Shown: one piece after another, positions 27,414-36,166 of the stretch | How positions within the stretch are numbered: the first letter of the stretch is position 1 | Layout of the letters: each line of letters opens with the position of its first letter | Source: CBDAPE01 sp965198325 | Lineage (GTDB): Bacteria > Pseudomonadota > Alphaproteobacteria > UBA828 > JAPUJA01 | Assembly: GCA_965198325.1 (NCBI GenBank) | Contig: CBDAPE010000017.1 | Span: 124,001 to 188,000, forward strand | Reading direction: 5' to 3' | DNA length: 64,000 bases | The notes under the pieces: model-generated | Seen by the model: only the letters and a program-made list of their open reading frames with translations | What the model was told of the DNA's origin: nothing | The model's database searches: none | Program-made: the position numbers and the translations under genes

Positions 27414-29168
27414 ATGAAGACGGCAGTGCACATGGAAGAAGTCTTGGGAAACATGCCCGACGATCACTCGCCGGCCCAGGTCCTATTTTTCGAAACTGTC
27501 GGCGAGGCATTGTTCGCTGGCTATCCCGGCGCCGTCGTCGTCGTCGTCGATCGAGACGGTCGACCCGTTGCGGTTAACAAGGCTGGCAAGGGCCTTGCCG
27601 CGACGTTGGAAGAGCGCCGGTCGGTCGATCTTACGTCACTAATTTCGAAGGCAATGAGAACAGGCGTCGCCGAGGAGGGCATGCTCGAGCTGGGCGATGC
27701 CGACTCGGCCAACAGTGTCGCGTTTTCGGCGGTTCCGCTTCGGAACGGCAATTCGAAGGACGGCCGTGTCGTATTGATCGGCCGCGATATCAGCCTGCAG
27801 GAGAATCTTCTTCGCGCCTTGGTGGAATCTCGTAAGCGGCACAAGGATCTGGTGGAGTGTTCTTCGGATTTTGGCTGGGAAACCGACCGAGACGGCGTCT
27901 TCGCATTTGTTTCCCCGTGCGGCGCGCTCGGTTACGAAGCCTCCGAACTCGTCGGTCGCACGCAGCGCGATCTGTTGGCGGCGGAATGGCCGCCGCCGGA
28001 GAATTTGCCTTTTGAAAGCGCCGAAGCCGTCGAAGATGTCGAATTGTGGCTGACGCGGGGTGACGTGGGTCAGGCTTGCGTGGTGGTTTCCGCGATCCCG
28101 CGGCTCAACGACACAGGTCAATGGATTGGCGCCCGGGGTGTCTGTCGCGATATCACCAAATCGCGCGAGAGCGAGATCAAGTTGACGGCAGCGCTCAATC
28201 GCGAACGCTTGTTGGCCGATATCGTTCAGGCGATCCGCGACGAGGTCAATCCAGGCGCCCTGCTCGAGACCGCGGCCGAGGTTACGGCCAAGGGCGTCGG
28301 TGCGCCGTGGTGCTGGATCTACCGCACCGAGTCCGAAGACAACCTGCTGCGAGCGTCTCATTATTCTGGCCGATTTGACCGACCTTTGCAGGATGATTTC
28401 GACAGGGTTGCAGCTGAAATCCTCAATCGCGAGACAGGCTTTCAGGCGCCGGTAGGCGATGCGAGCTGTCTCATCATGCCGACCAGCTATCGCGATCGAC
28501 GGAACGGTATTATCGTTGCCGCCCGATCCCTGGACGATCCGCCCTGGACGGGCGAGGAACATTCCCTGCTGAGCGGGGTTGCCGGCCAACTCGGAATTGC
28601 GATTGAGCAGATACCCGCTCAGGAGGCCCTGCTCAAGCTCTCCCGGACCGACGATCTGACCGGGTTGTTCAACCGGCGCGCCTTTATCGAGGAGATCGGT
28701 AACCGCTTGGCGCTTTCTGTTCGCAATGGCCGCTCTGCGGCCATATTTTACATTGATCTCGACAATTTCAAATTGGTCAATGACGTGCACGGCCACAAGC
28801 AGGGCGATAACGCGCTGAAGTTGCTCGCTGGCGAGTTGCGTAAGAAGACTCGGGCGACGGATCCGGTCGCGCGACTCAGGGGCGACGAATTTGCTGTCTG
28901 GTTCGACGGCGTCGATCTCGCGACAGCGCGCAAGAAAGCCGCGGGGATCCTTGAGATTAATGGTCCGCTGATGGTTTTTTCCGGCGCCGAGGACCGGCCG
29001 CTCAGCATTTCCATCGGTGTCGCGGTATTCCAGCCAGATCGACGCGAAACCGTCGAAGAGCTGATCATGCGGGCTGATCAGGCGATGTACCACATCAAGC
29101 ATAACGGGAAGGGCGGTTATGTCGTCGCCGATGCCGCGCCGCTTGCCGCGACAGAGGATACGGATTAG
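27414..29168 (+). CDS. Diguanylate cyclase with PAS, PAS, GAF and GGDEF domains
   Basis: A 584-residue cytoplasmic protein from the ATG at 27414; an in-frame TTG at 27399 and later ATGs at 27432 and 27453 are alternatives. A PAS-like region (about 20-130), a second PAS (about 140-255), a GAF region (about 270-400) and GGDEF (about 410-570) follow in order. The active-site motif is RGDEF (489-493) rather than GGDEF; the metal and turn residues remain. An inhibitory-site RxxD is present as RATD (480-483), nine residues before. It would make c-di-GMP under feedback control. It pairs with the EAL gene upstream and DUF2336 downstream (stop and ATG 3 bases apart). Confidence 0.87.
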   Translation: MKTAVHMEEVLGNMPDDHSPAQVLFFETVGEALFAGYPGAVVVVVDRDGRPVAVNKAGKGLAATLEERRSVDLTSLISKAMRTGVAEEGMLELGDADSANSVAFSAVPLRNGNSKDGRVVLIGRDISLQENLLRALVESRKRHKDLVECSSDFGWETDRDGVFAFVSPCGALGYEASELVGRTQRDLLAAEWPPPENLPFESAEAVEDVELWLTRGDVGQACVVVSAIPRLNDTGQWIGARGVCRDITKSRESEIKLTAALNRERLLADIVQAIRDEVNPGALLETAAEVTAKGVGAPWCWIYRTESEDNLLRASHYSGRFDRPLQDDFDRVAAEILNRETGFQAPVGDASCLIMPTSYRDRRNGIIVAARSLDDPPWTGEEHSLLSGVAGQLGIAIEQIPAQEALLKLSRTDDLTGLFNRRAFIEEIGNRLALSVRNGRSAAIFYIDLDNFKLVNDVHGHKQGDNALKLLAGELRKKTRATDPVARLRGDEFAVWFDGVDLATARKKAAGILEINGPLMVFSGAEDRPLSISIGVAVFQPDRRETVEELIMRADQAMYHIKHNGKGGYVVADAAPLAATEDTD

Positions 29169-29171
29169 ACA

Positions 29172-29521
29172 ATGGCGAAAGTCGCCAAGAGCGCTCTGGT
29201 AGAGCCTACCAATCCTGCGATATCGGGGTCCGATGTGTCGCTCAGTTATGATGAGCAAAAGACCCTGGCCGGCAACACCGACCCGGCGGTTCGGCGCGAG
29301 CTTGCCGAGCAGCGCGATGTACGTCCGGAAATCCTCTACTATCTGGCAAAAGACGTTGTGCCGGCGGTCCGTCGCGCGATCGCCGAGAATAAGAGGACGC
29401 CGGTCAAGGCCGATCTGATACTCGCCAACGATAAGGATGAGGAGTCGCGATGCTTGCTCGCGGAAAAAATTTCGCGTCTCGCACCCGACCTGAATCCGGA
29501 ACAGCAGGCCGGGCCCGTCAA
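29172..29521 (+). pseudogene. DUF2336 gene, segment 1 (up to the frameshift)
   Basis: The frame starts MAKVAKSALVEPTNPAISGS and shows HEAT-like helical repeats (KTLAGNTDPAVRRELAEQRD, VPAVRRAIAENKR) typical of DUF2336 proteins. Family-like sequence ends near LNPEQQAG at about 29515; the frame then runs through unrelated residues to a stop at 29619-29621. The remainder of the protein continues in the -1 frame, so a one-base deletion around 29512-29522 is inferred. DUF2336 proteins have no firmly known role but are common next to signalling genes in alphaproteobacteria. Confidence 0.75.
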
Positions 29522-30001
29522 CTTACCTTGGAGGTGCTCGATGTTCTGGCGCGCGACCAGCTCCCCCGGGTCAGGCAGATCGTTGCGGAAGAATTCAAGG
29601 ATTGCGAAAACGTTCCACTAGAACTCGTAAATCTGCTCGCACGCGACGATGAACTTATCGTTTGCGCTCCGATCCTGGAATTCTCGCCGCTTCTGACCGA
29701 TGACGACCTGATCGAGATCATCGAGAGCAGCCCGGTTCAGGGCGCCTTGGGCGCGATTTCCCGCCGCGACGGGGTCCATGCACCGGTGGTTGATGCGATC
29801 GTCGCCACCGCCGACGAAGCTGCCGTAGCCGCGTTGCTCTCAAACAGGAGCGCTCAAATCCGTGAAGAAACGCTCGACGACATTATCGATCAGGCGCCGA
29901 CGCGGCCGTCCTGGCACGAGCCGCTCGTCGAGCGCCCGAATCTTTTGCACCGGGCGGTCAAGCGCATTGCCCAGTTCGTAACGGCGTCCCTTCTGGCAAA
30001 C
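29522..30001 (+). pseudogene. DUF2336 gene, segment 2 (between frameshift and IS21 insertion)
   Basis: A continuation in the shifted frame, from RQLTLEVLDVLARDQLPRVR to RIAQFVTASLLAN. It contains further repeats and the conserved LEFSPLLTDDDLIEII region. It ends at the 6-bp target duplication GCAAAC (29996-30001). Removing the IS21 element and one duplication joins SLLAN directly to LEKHHKLDSQ of segment 3 in frame, which proves the interruption. Confidence 0.82.
29996..30001. repeat. IS21 target site duplication, left copy (GCAAAC)
   Basis: A 6-bp direct repeat with its partner at 32302-32307, flanking the IS21-family remnant. IS21-type elements make 4-8 bp duplications. Confidence 0.8.
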
Positions 30002-30193
30002 TGTCAATGGCGGAGCAAAAAGGGACCACCGTGGCGGTGTAAGAAGGGACCGCTTGGCGGCTGCGGGCTTGTCCCCGTAGTCCATGGGCGGGCCCCGCGC
30101 GCAACGCGACGTGCCCTCAACAGGCTGACGCGGCGGCGCGCGCGGGGGGGGACCTGTGGGCCCACGGGGTCAAGCGAGGGCTGGGTGGTCGGT

Positions 30194-30422
30194 TCAGTTC
30201 GCCGTCGGGGTTTGACGCCTGCGGCTCTGGTTGAGCCGATAGCTGTCGCCGTTCATCTCGAGGATGTTGACGTGATGGGTGAGGCGGTCGAGCAGCGCGC
30301 CGGTCAGGCGTTCGGAGCCGAACACCTCGGTCGTCTCCGCCGGGTAGGCCTTCACGAAGCAGGCATCACTGTGGGGAAGATCGAAGGCAAGGAAGTGGAC
30401 CTTGCGCGCCACGCCGCCGATC
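30194..30422 (-). pseudogene. IS21 remnant: istA middle fragment fused to istB end
   Basis: On the minus strand it reads ARKVHFLAFDLPHSDACFVK and AYPAETTE, which is IstA sequence just after the first catalytic Asp region. It then switches in frame to VFGSERLTGALLDRLTHHVN with ILEMNGDSYRL, the C-terminus of the IstB ATPase helper. The internal part of istA and most of istB are missing. Bases 30415-30422 are the IS256 target duplication. Confidence 0.82.
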
Positions 30423-31763
30423 GAGAGTGTCAGATATCTTGTGTAAATGAGTGCCGTGGGTCCAATATTTAGTATGGGAGGACCTACGATGAGGACTATC
30501 AGACCTGAACTTCTGGACGAACTTCTGGCCGATTACGAGAAGCCGGATGACCTGCTGGGCGAAGACGGGCTGTTCAAGCAGCTCAAGGCGGTGCTCTTGG
30601 AGCGGGCGCTTGACGCCGAGCTGAGCGATCACCTGGGCTACGAGAAGGGTGACCCGGCCGGTCGCGGCACGGGTAACAGCCGCAACGGCTACTCGGACAA
30701 GACGGTGCTGAGCGAGGATGGCGAGATCGATATCGCCGTGCCGCGCGACCGCACCGGCACGTTCGACCCGCTGATCGTGCCCAAGGGCGAACGCCGTCTC
30801 GAGGGCTTCGACGATCGCATCGTGTCGCTGTATGCCCGCGGCATGACGGTGCGCGAGATACGTGGCCATCTGCAGGAGCTTTACGGGGTCGCGGTTTCGC
30901 CGGACCTGATCAGCCGGGTCACCGACGCGGTACTCGAGGAGGTCCGCGAATGGCAGAACCGACCGCTCGATGCGGTCTATCCGGTGGTGTTCTTTGACGC
31001 GCTGCGGGTCAAGATCCGCGACGAAGGCCTGGTGCGCAACAAAGCAGTCTACGTTGCACTGGCCCTCACCGCTGAAGGCGAGAAGGAGGTTCTCGGGCTG
31101 TGGATCGAGCAGACCGAAGGCGCCAAGTTCTGGCTCAAGGTGATGAACGACCTCAAGACCCGCGGCGTCGCTGACATCCTGATCGCCGTGGTCGACGGCC
31201 TCAAGGGCTTCCCCGAGGCGATAACAACGGTGTTCCCCGAGACCACGGTGCAGACCTGCATCGTGCATCTGATCCGCAGTTCGCTGGCGTTCGTGTCGTG
31301 GAAGGACCGAAAGAGGATCATGCCCGATATCAAGGCGATCTACCGCGCCGAAACCGCCGAGACCGCGGCGGCCAAGCTCGACGAGTTCGAGGCCAAATGG
31401 GGCGAGCGCTATCCGGCGATCGCGCCCAGCTGGCGCCGCGCCTGGGAGCAGGTGGTGCCGATGTTCGCGTTCCCGCCGGCGATCCGCAAGATGATCTACA
31501 CCACCAACGCGCTGGAGAGCCTGCACCGATCTTTGCGCAAGATCATCAAGACACGCGGTAGCTTCCCCAACGACGAGGCGGCGGTCAAGCTGTTGTTCCT
31601 GGCGATCCGCAATGCCGGTGTCGGCTGGAAACGGCCTATTGAATGGACCGCCGCAATGGGGCAGTTTGCGATCCTGTTCGAGGATCGCTTTCCGGCCTCA
31701 GCGCGCTGAGGCCGGAAACAATGTCGCCCACGGCGTCACTTACACAGACAATCGGACACACCC
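30423..31763 (+). mobile_element. IS256-family insertion sequence, 1,341 bp, nested in the IS21 remnant
   Basis: Imperfect terminal inverted repeats: the left end starts GAGAGTGTCAGAT and the right end, on the minus strand, GGGTGTGTCCGAT; both continue with TGTGTAA and GCCGTGGG. The flanking 8-bp duplications are CGCCGATC at 30415-30422 and 31764-31771. Removing the element and one duplication restores the istA frame (AVIGGVARKVH). Length and duplication size fit IS256. Confidence 0.9.
30489..31709 (+). CDS. IS256-family (mutator type) transposase
   Basis: A 406-residue transposase. The start at MRTIRPELLDELLADYEKPD has GGAGG seven bases upstream; the frame is open 14 codons earlier. Mutator-family signatures include YEKGDPAGRGTGNSRNGYS, the catalytic VVFFDALRVKIRDEG, AVVDGLKGFPEAI with TCIVHLIRSS, and IYTTNALESLHRSLRK containing the last catalytic Glu. 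The frame is complete and the ends are intact, so the element may be mobile. Confidence 0.94.
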   Translation: MRTIRPELLDELLADYEKPDDLLGEDGLFKQLKAVLLERALDAELSDHLGYEKGDPAGRGTGNSRNGYSDKTVLSEDGEIDIAVPRDRTGTFDPLIVPKGERRLEGFDDRIVSLYARGMTVREIRGHLQELYGVAVSPDLISRVTDAVLEEVREWQNRPLDAVYPVVFFDALRVKIRDEGLVRNKAVYVALALTAEGEKEVLGLWIEQTEGAKFWLKVMNDLKTRGVADILIAVVDGLKGFPEAITTVFPETTVQTCIVHLIRSSLAFVSWKDRKRIMPDIKAIYRAETAETAAAKLDEFEAKWGERYPAIAPSWRRAWEQVVPMFAFPPAIRKMIYTTNALESLHRSLRKIIKTRGSFPNDEAAVKLLFLAIRNAGVGWKRPIEWTAAMGQFAILFEDRFPASAR

Positions 31764-32184
31764 CGCCGATCACCGCCATCGCCTCGCCGAAGTCCGCCTG
31801 GGCGGGGCCGGGGGAATGGACGAGCGGCACGAACATCTCGCGCGACCGAAGCCGCCGCTCACGGACATAGTCCTTCACGATGGTGTAGCCGCCCGTAAAG
31901 CCGTACTCGTCCCGGAGACGGTCGAAGATCCGCTTCGCCGTGGGCCGTTGCTTGTGGTGGCTGGTCCGATCGTCTTCCAGAATCCGATCGATGATCCCCG
32001 TGAACGGACCCCGCTTCGGCCGCCGTGGCGGCTTGCCGCGGCGAGACCCCGGCGGCACCGAGAACGACAGCATCTTGCGGACCGTCTTGCGGTCCAGCCC
32101 GAACACCCGCGAGGCCTCGCGGGTGCTCATTCCCTCGACACGACACGCCCGCCGAACCCGCGCGTACAAATCCACCCGATACAT
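31764..32184 (-). pseudogene. istA: IS21 remnant: istA 5' part
   Basis: From the ATG at 32184 it reads MYRVDLYARVRRACRVEGMS, the helix-turn-helix start of IS21 IstA (REASRVFGLDRKTVRKML), and continues to PGPAQADFGEAMAVIGG where IS256 is inserted. Joined across the IS256 to the fragment at 30194-30414, the chimera is 213 residues with no stop. It therefore keeps the DNA-binding part but lacks the rest of the catalytic core. Confidence 0.85.
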
Positions 32185-32301
32185 CCCCCCGCCTTCCAGT
32201 CAGAGCAACCCTGACAGAAGGCTATAGACGGTCCCATTTTGGTCCGCCACAGCCGGATCAACCGGCCGCTTCAGTGGGGGATTATTGCGCCGCCGTTCTC
32301 A

Positions 32302-32772
32302 GCAAACCTGGAGAAACACCACAAACTCGATTCCCAGACCTCCAAGCAGGTAGCCAAGGCGGTCAACAAGCGTTTGAGTCCGTCCGGCCTCCACGACAGC
32401 GGACTGCCCGAGGCCCGGGCGCATTGACTTTTCAAGGACGGTATGCTGGATGACGACGTAATTGTCGAGGGGTTGGTGAAGAACGACCAGGAGTTCGTAA
32501 TCTATTCTCTGGTTCTAAAATCGGGCCTGCCGGTCAACGTGGTTGAGCGGGCCCTCAATTCGCGGCGGGCGAAGGTGGTCGTCGCTCTGGCGTGGAAAGC
32601 GGGACTTTCAATGCGAACGGCTCTCCAGCTGCAGATGCGCGGTGCAAAAATCCCGCATACGGAATTTCTCAACGCCAAGAACGGTACCGATTACCCGCTT
32701 TCGGTCGGAGAACTCCAATCCCAACTCCGGCTGATAACTGATTTCGTGGCAAGTCTGAGTGGCGAGAAATAA
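32302..32772 (+). pseudogene. DUF2336 gene, segment 3 (C-terminal part, with in-frame TGA)
   Basis: The first six bases are the right IS21 duplication. The frame reads LEKHHKLDSQTSKQVAKAVN up to ARAH, hits TGA at 32425-32427, and resumes LFKDGMLDDDVIVEGL to the natural stop at 32770-32772 (109 residues from the ATG at 32443). The last part has the conserved C-terminal pattern of the family (NDQEFVIYSLVLKSGLP, VVVALAWKAGLSMRTALQL). The intact gene would have encoded about 425 residues. Confidence 0.8.
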
Positions 32773-32784
32773 CCGATCTTCGGG

Positions 32785-33702
32785 TCAGGCAGCGGTAATC
32801 TTCGTGCCCGCCCCGTGCACCGTGAAGACTTCGAGCAACAGGACGTGAGGAATCCGGCCGTCGAGGATATGCGCTGCCTCCGTCGTCCCGCCAAGGACAT
32901 CCAGACAGGTTCGCAGTTTGGGAATCATGCCCCCGGTGATGGTTCCGTCGGCCAGGATCGTTTCGGCTTCGGTCGCGGTCATTTCGCTGATCAGATTTCC
33001 GTTCGCGTCGAACACGCCGGTCACGTCGGTCAGCATGATCAGCTTGCGGGCTCCAATTCCCGATGCAATCGCACCGGCAGCGGTATCCGCGTTTATATTG
33101 TAGGTCTCGCCGTCCGTGCCGATCCCGATCGGCGCGATGACCGGGATGATCCGCGATGACTCGAAGATATCGAGAACCGCCGGATTGACCATCGCTGGCT
33201 CGCCCACGAAACCGAGATCGAGAACTTTCTCGATATTCGAATCCGTTTCTGCATTCTTCTCCGTGTGCTCCAGCTTCCGGGCCTCGATTAGCCGACCGTC
33301 CTTACCCGACAGGCCGACAGCCAATCCACCTGCATCGTTGATCGCGCTGACGACCTGCTTGTTGATCGATCCGGCAAGAACCATCTCGACGATCTCGACG
33401 GTTGCCTTGTCGGTGACCCGAAGGCCGTCCACGAACGAGCTTTCCATTTTCAAACGGTCCAGCATCGCCCCGATCTGCGGGCCTCCGCCATGGACCACGA
33501 CGGGGTTGATGCCGACTTGCTTGAGCAGCACGATGTCGCGCGCGAACTTGCGCCCGAGTTCGTCATCGCCCATGGCGTGCCCGCCGTATTTGATCACGAA
33601 GCTGCTGCCGGCAAATTCCCGAATATAGGGAACCGCTTCCGACAGGGTCTCTGCTGTGCGCAGCAGGTTCTTCGTGTCACTGATTTTCGGTTTTGCGTTC
33701 AT
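32785..33702 (-). CDS. argB: Acetylglutamate kinase
   Basis: A 305-residue amino-acid kinase that phosphorylates N-acetylglutamate in arginine synthesis. FVIKYGGHAMGD (about residues 35-46) and VHGGGPQIGAML (about 70-81) form the ATP and substrate sites, and the C-terminal HILDGRIPHVLLLEVFTVHGAGT is highly conserved. An N-terminal helix before residue 30 suggests the arginine-inhibited hexameric type, though this is inference. It lies 53 bases downstream of engB, same strand. Confidence 0.96.
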   Translation of the reverse strand: MNAKPKISDTKNLLRTAETLSEAVPYIREFAGSSFVIKYGGHAMGDDELGRKFARDIVLLKQVGINPVVVHGGGPQIGAMLDRLKMESSFVDGLRVTDKATVEIVEMVLAGSINKQVVSAINDAGGLAVGLSGKDGRLIEARKLEHTEKNAETDSNIEKVLDLGFVGEPAMVNPAVLDIFESSRIIPVIAPIGIGTDGETYNINADTAAGAIASGIGARKLIMLTDVTGVFDANGNLISEMTATEAETILADGTITGGMIPKLRTCLDVLGGTTEAAHILDGRIPHVLLLEVFTVHGAGTKITAA

Positions 33703-33755
33703 GGCGGCGAATGTAGACCAATCATGTGCGCCGGGCTAGCACCCGCAGGGTTCGA

Positions 33756-34460
33756 TTACAGCCTCCCGACGCAATCCATTTGTGGCCTCGCGAAGCCGGC
33801 GAGACCGGCACACAGGTCGCCAAGCCCCCGCTTCTCTCGAACGCTTGTGACCAGAATTTCGGGATGGGCCGCGACGTGGAAGGCGAGCTCCCTGGTCATG
33901 GCCTCGACGACCCCGGCGAGAGTTCCGGGATCGAGCTTGTCCGCTTTGGTCAGGACGGCCTGGTAGGAGGCGGCGCTTTCGTCGAGCAATCCCATCATGT
34001 CGCGGTCGGAATTTTTCAGCCCGTGGCGGGCATCGATCAACAGGCAGACCCGTCGCAGAACGGGTCGCCCCGCCAAATAGGCCTCGATCAGTCGGGTCCA
34101 TGCCGCGACCTTCTGCTTTGATGCCCGGGCATAACCGTAGCCTGGCAAATCGACGAGCATGAGCGCGTCGCCCAGGTTGAAAAAATTTATTTGTTGGGTC
34201 CGCCCCGGCGTCTGCGAAATTCGGGCGAGTTTCCTGTGACCGGTCAGAGCGTTGATCAGACTCGATTTGCCGGCGTTCGACCGACCCGCGAATGCAATTT
34301 CGGGAAGGTGGCTGCCCGGAAGCGCCGAATACGACGCGGCGCCGGCCACAAAACGGCACGGCTGCGCGAACAAACGCCGTGCAGCCTCAAGCATCGCGGC
34401 TTCACGATCACCCGCGTCCAGCGCCTGCGGCGCAACCGCGTTAGATTTTCTTTCCTCCAA
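33756..34460 (-). CDS. engB: Ribosome biogenesis GTPase EngB (YsxC/YihA)
   Basis: A 234-residue TRAFAC GTPase involved in 50S assembly. Walker A is AFAGRSNAGKSSLINALTG (about residues 58-76), G2/G3 lie in KLARISQTPGRTQQINFF and VDLPGYGYARAS, and the NKxD motif is TKADKL. The first 20 bases overlap the end of yidC. The order yidC-engB-argB is conserved among alphaproteobacteria. Confidence 0.94.
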   Translation of the reverse strand: MEERKSNAVAPQALDAGDREAAMLEAARRLFAQPCRFVAGAASYSALPGSHLPEIAFAGRSNAGKSSLINALTGHRKLARISQTPGRTQQINFFNLGDALMLVDLPGYGYARASKQKVAAWTRLIEAYLAGRPVLRRVCLLIDARHGLKNSDRDMMGLLDESAASYQAVLTKADKLDPGTLAGVVEAMTRELAFHVAAHPEILVTSVREKRGLGDLCAGLAGFARPQMDCVGRL

Positions 34461-36156
34461 AGGACACCTTCACACCCATGCGATGCATGATGAACCATTG
34501 CTGCGTGATCGAGAGAATGTTGTTCCAGGTCCAGTAAATCACTAGCCCGGCGGGGAAGGGTGCCAGAATGAAGGTGAACACGATGGGCAGGAACATCATA
34601 ATCTTCGCCTGGATGGGCTCCGGCGGCGTCGGGTTCAATTTGAACTGCAGCCACATCGAGATGCCCATGAGCAACGGCCAGGGGCCGATAATGAGCCATT
34701 GGGGCAGCGCATAGTCGAATAATCCGAATAGGGTGAAGACCGAATAGGGATCCTGTGCGGACAGGTCGGTGATCCAACCGAAGAAGGGCGCGTGCCGCAT
34801 CTCGGTCGAGACGAACAGAACGTTATAGAGCGCGAAGAAGATCGGAATTTGCAGCAGGATCGGCAAACATCCTGCCATGGGATTGACCTTCTCCTTTTTG
34901 TAGAGCTCCATCGTCTCCTTGTTGATGCGCGCCTTGTCGTCTTTGTAGCGCTCGCGCAACTTGGTGATCTGCGGGTGCAACTTCTTCATTTTCGACATCG
35001 CCTTGTACGACTTGTTGGCGAGCGGGAAGAGCAGGAGACGGACGCAGATCGTCAGAAGCAAAATGGCGACGCCGAAGTTGCCGATGCCTCGATTGAAGAA
35101 GTCGAGAGCGTAGAACAGCGGCTTGGAGATGAACCAGAGGAGGAAGAACTTCACTGCGCCATCGAAACGGGGGATGCCGTACGTGTCTTCGTAGTCTTCG
35201 AGAAGGTTGTATTCCTTGGCGCCAGCGAACAGACGGTCGGTCACTTCGAGGCTGCCACCGGGCTCGAGATGCATAGCGTCCTCGATCATCACGACCTGAT
35301 ACTTGTCCATCTCACTCCGGATGTTGTGAGTAAAGTGCGTCGTCAGGGATTTCGTCTGATCGGGAACCAGTGCGACCAGCCAGTATTTGTCCGTAATTCC
35401 CGCCCAGCCGCCAGTCGACCCGAACTCAATGTTCTTGGCCTCGCGTACGTCTTCGTAATCCTCTTCCTCGAGGATATCGTTGAACACGCCGAGCGCGCCT
35501 TCGTGCACGAGATAGGTGGCATAGGGAATCGTGCCGAGCGAGCCCGTGCCGTAACGCGCGATCAACCCATAGGGCCACAAATCAATCGCCTCGACGCCGT
35601 AATTCTCGATCCGACGATCGATGGTAAACATGAAATTTCCGTCGATCGAGATGGTGCGGCTGAAGCGCAAGCCCCGGCCGTTATCCCAGGTCAAGGTGAT
35701 CGGGCTGTCGGCGGTCAGGGTTTTTCCGCTCGCCTGCCAAACCGTACCGGCGTCGGGTAGGGCGACATCGACGCTTTCGGGAACCGTCCACCCAAACTCG
35801 GTGAAATAGGAGTTTTTCGTGCCGCTGGGAACGAGCAAGGAAATTTCGGGGCTATCCGGCTCGTTCTCGGCTTTGTAACCGCGTAACTCCACGTCGTCGA
35901 TGCGTGCGCCGGTCAGACTAATCGAGCCGTAGACACGGGGCGCTTCGATCACCACACGCTCGCTCTGACCGAGTGCCTCTTCGCGGCTCAAGGGAATGAA
36001 TGCCGGCTGAGCGGCCTGTGTGGCGGGCGCGGCCTCGGAAACGGCCTTTTCCGTCGGCGGCGGTGGAACGACGGGCGGGAAGATAAACTGCCAGCCGATC
36101 AAAATCGCGACGCCGACAATGGCGAGAATGATCAGATTGCGCGTCTGGTCGGTCAT
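34441..36156 (-). CDS. yidC: Membrane protein insertase YidC
   Basis: A 571-residue insertase that integrates membrane proteins with or without SecYEG. An N-terminal anchor (NLIILAIVGVAILIGWQF) is followed by the large periplasmic domain (about 50-345) and five core helices. The conserved NKSYKAMSKMKKLHPQI coiled region and the NPMAGCLPILLQIPIFFALY segment are present. The start is MTDQTRNLI; the open frame extends 31 codons upstream over yidD. It starts 10 bases after the yidD stop. Confidence 0.96.
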   Translation of the reverse strand: MTDQTRNLIILAIVGVAILIGWQFIFPPVVPPPPTEKAVSEAAPATQAAQPAFIPLSREEALGQSERVVIEAPRVYGSISLTGARIDDVELRGYKAENEPDSPEISLLVPSGTKNSYFTEFGWTVPESVDVALPDAGTVWQASGKTLTADSPITLTWDNGRGLRFSRTISIDGNFMFTIDRRIENYGVEAIDLWPYGLIARYGTGSLGTIPYATYLVHEGALGVFNDILEEEDYEDVREAKNIEFGSTGGWAGITDKYWLVALVPDQTKSLTTHFTHNIRSEMDKYQVVMIEDAMHLEPGGSLEVTDRLFAGAKEYNLLEDYEDTYGIPRFDGAVKFFLLWFISKPLFYALDFFNRGIGNFGVAILLLTICVRLLLFPLANKSYKAMSKMKKLHPQITKLRERYKDDKARINKETMELYKKEKVNPMAGCLPILLQIPIFFALYNVLFVSTEMRHAPFFGWITDLSAQDPYSVFTLFGLFDYALPQWLIIGPWPLLMGISMWLQFKLNPTPPEPIQAKIMMFLPIVFTFILAPFPAGLVIYWTWNNILSITQQWFIMHRMGVKVSFGGKKI

Positions 36157-36166
36157 GCGGGCTCTC

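Larger units (their letters stand above)
30002..32301 (-). mobile_element. IS21-family deletion derivative, itself interrupted by an IS256-family element
   Basis: The ends are 30002 (TGTCAATGGCGGAGCAA) and 32301 (minus strand TGAGAACGGCGGCGCAA), sharing about 15 of 20 positions and both starting TG, as IS21 elements do. Sub-terminal repeats with GGCGGA-CAAAA-GGGAC lie inside both ends. Without the nested IS256 only about 950 bp remain of an expected 2-2.5 kb: the start of istA and the end of istB, joined in frame. The 190 bases at 30002-30193 hold no gene. Confidence 0.85.

Noticed and set aside
29450..30472. A single 340-residue protein running from DUF2336 into the IS region
   Set aside because: After residue ~184 it reads IS21 and IS256 DNA in a non-coding frame; only the part to 30001 is genuine.
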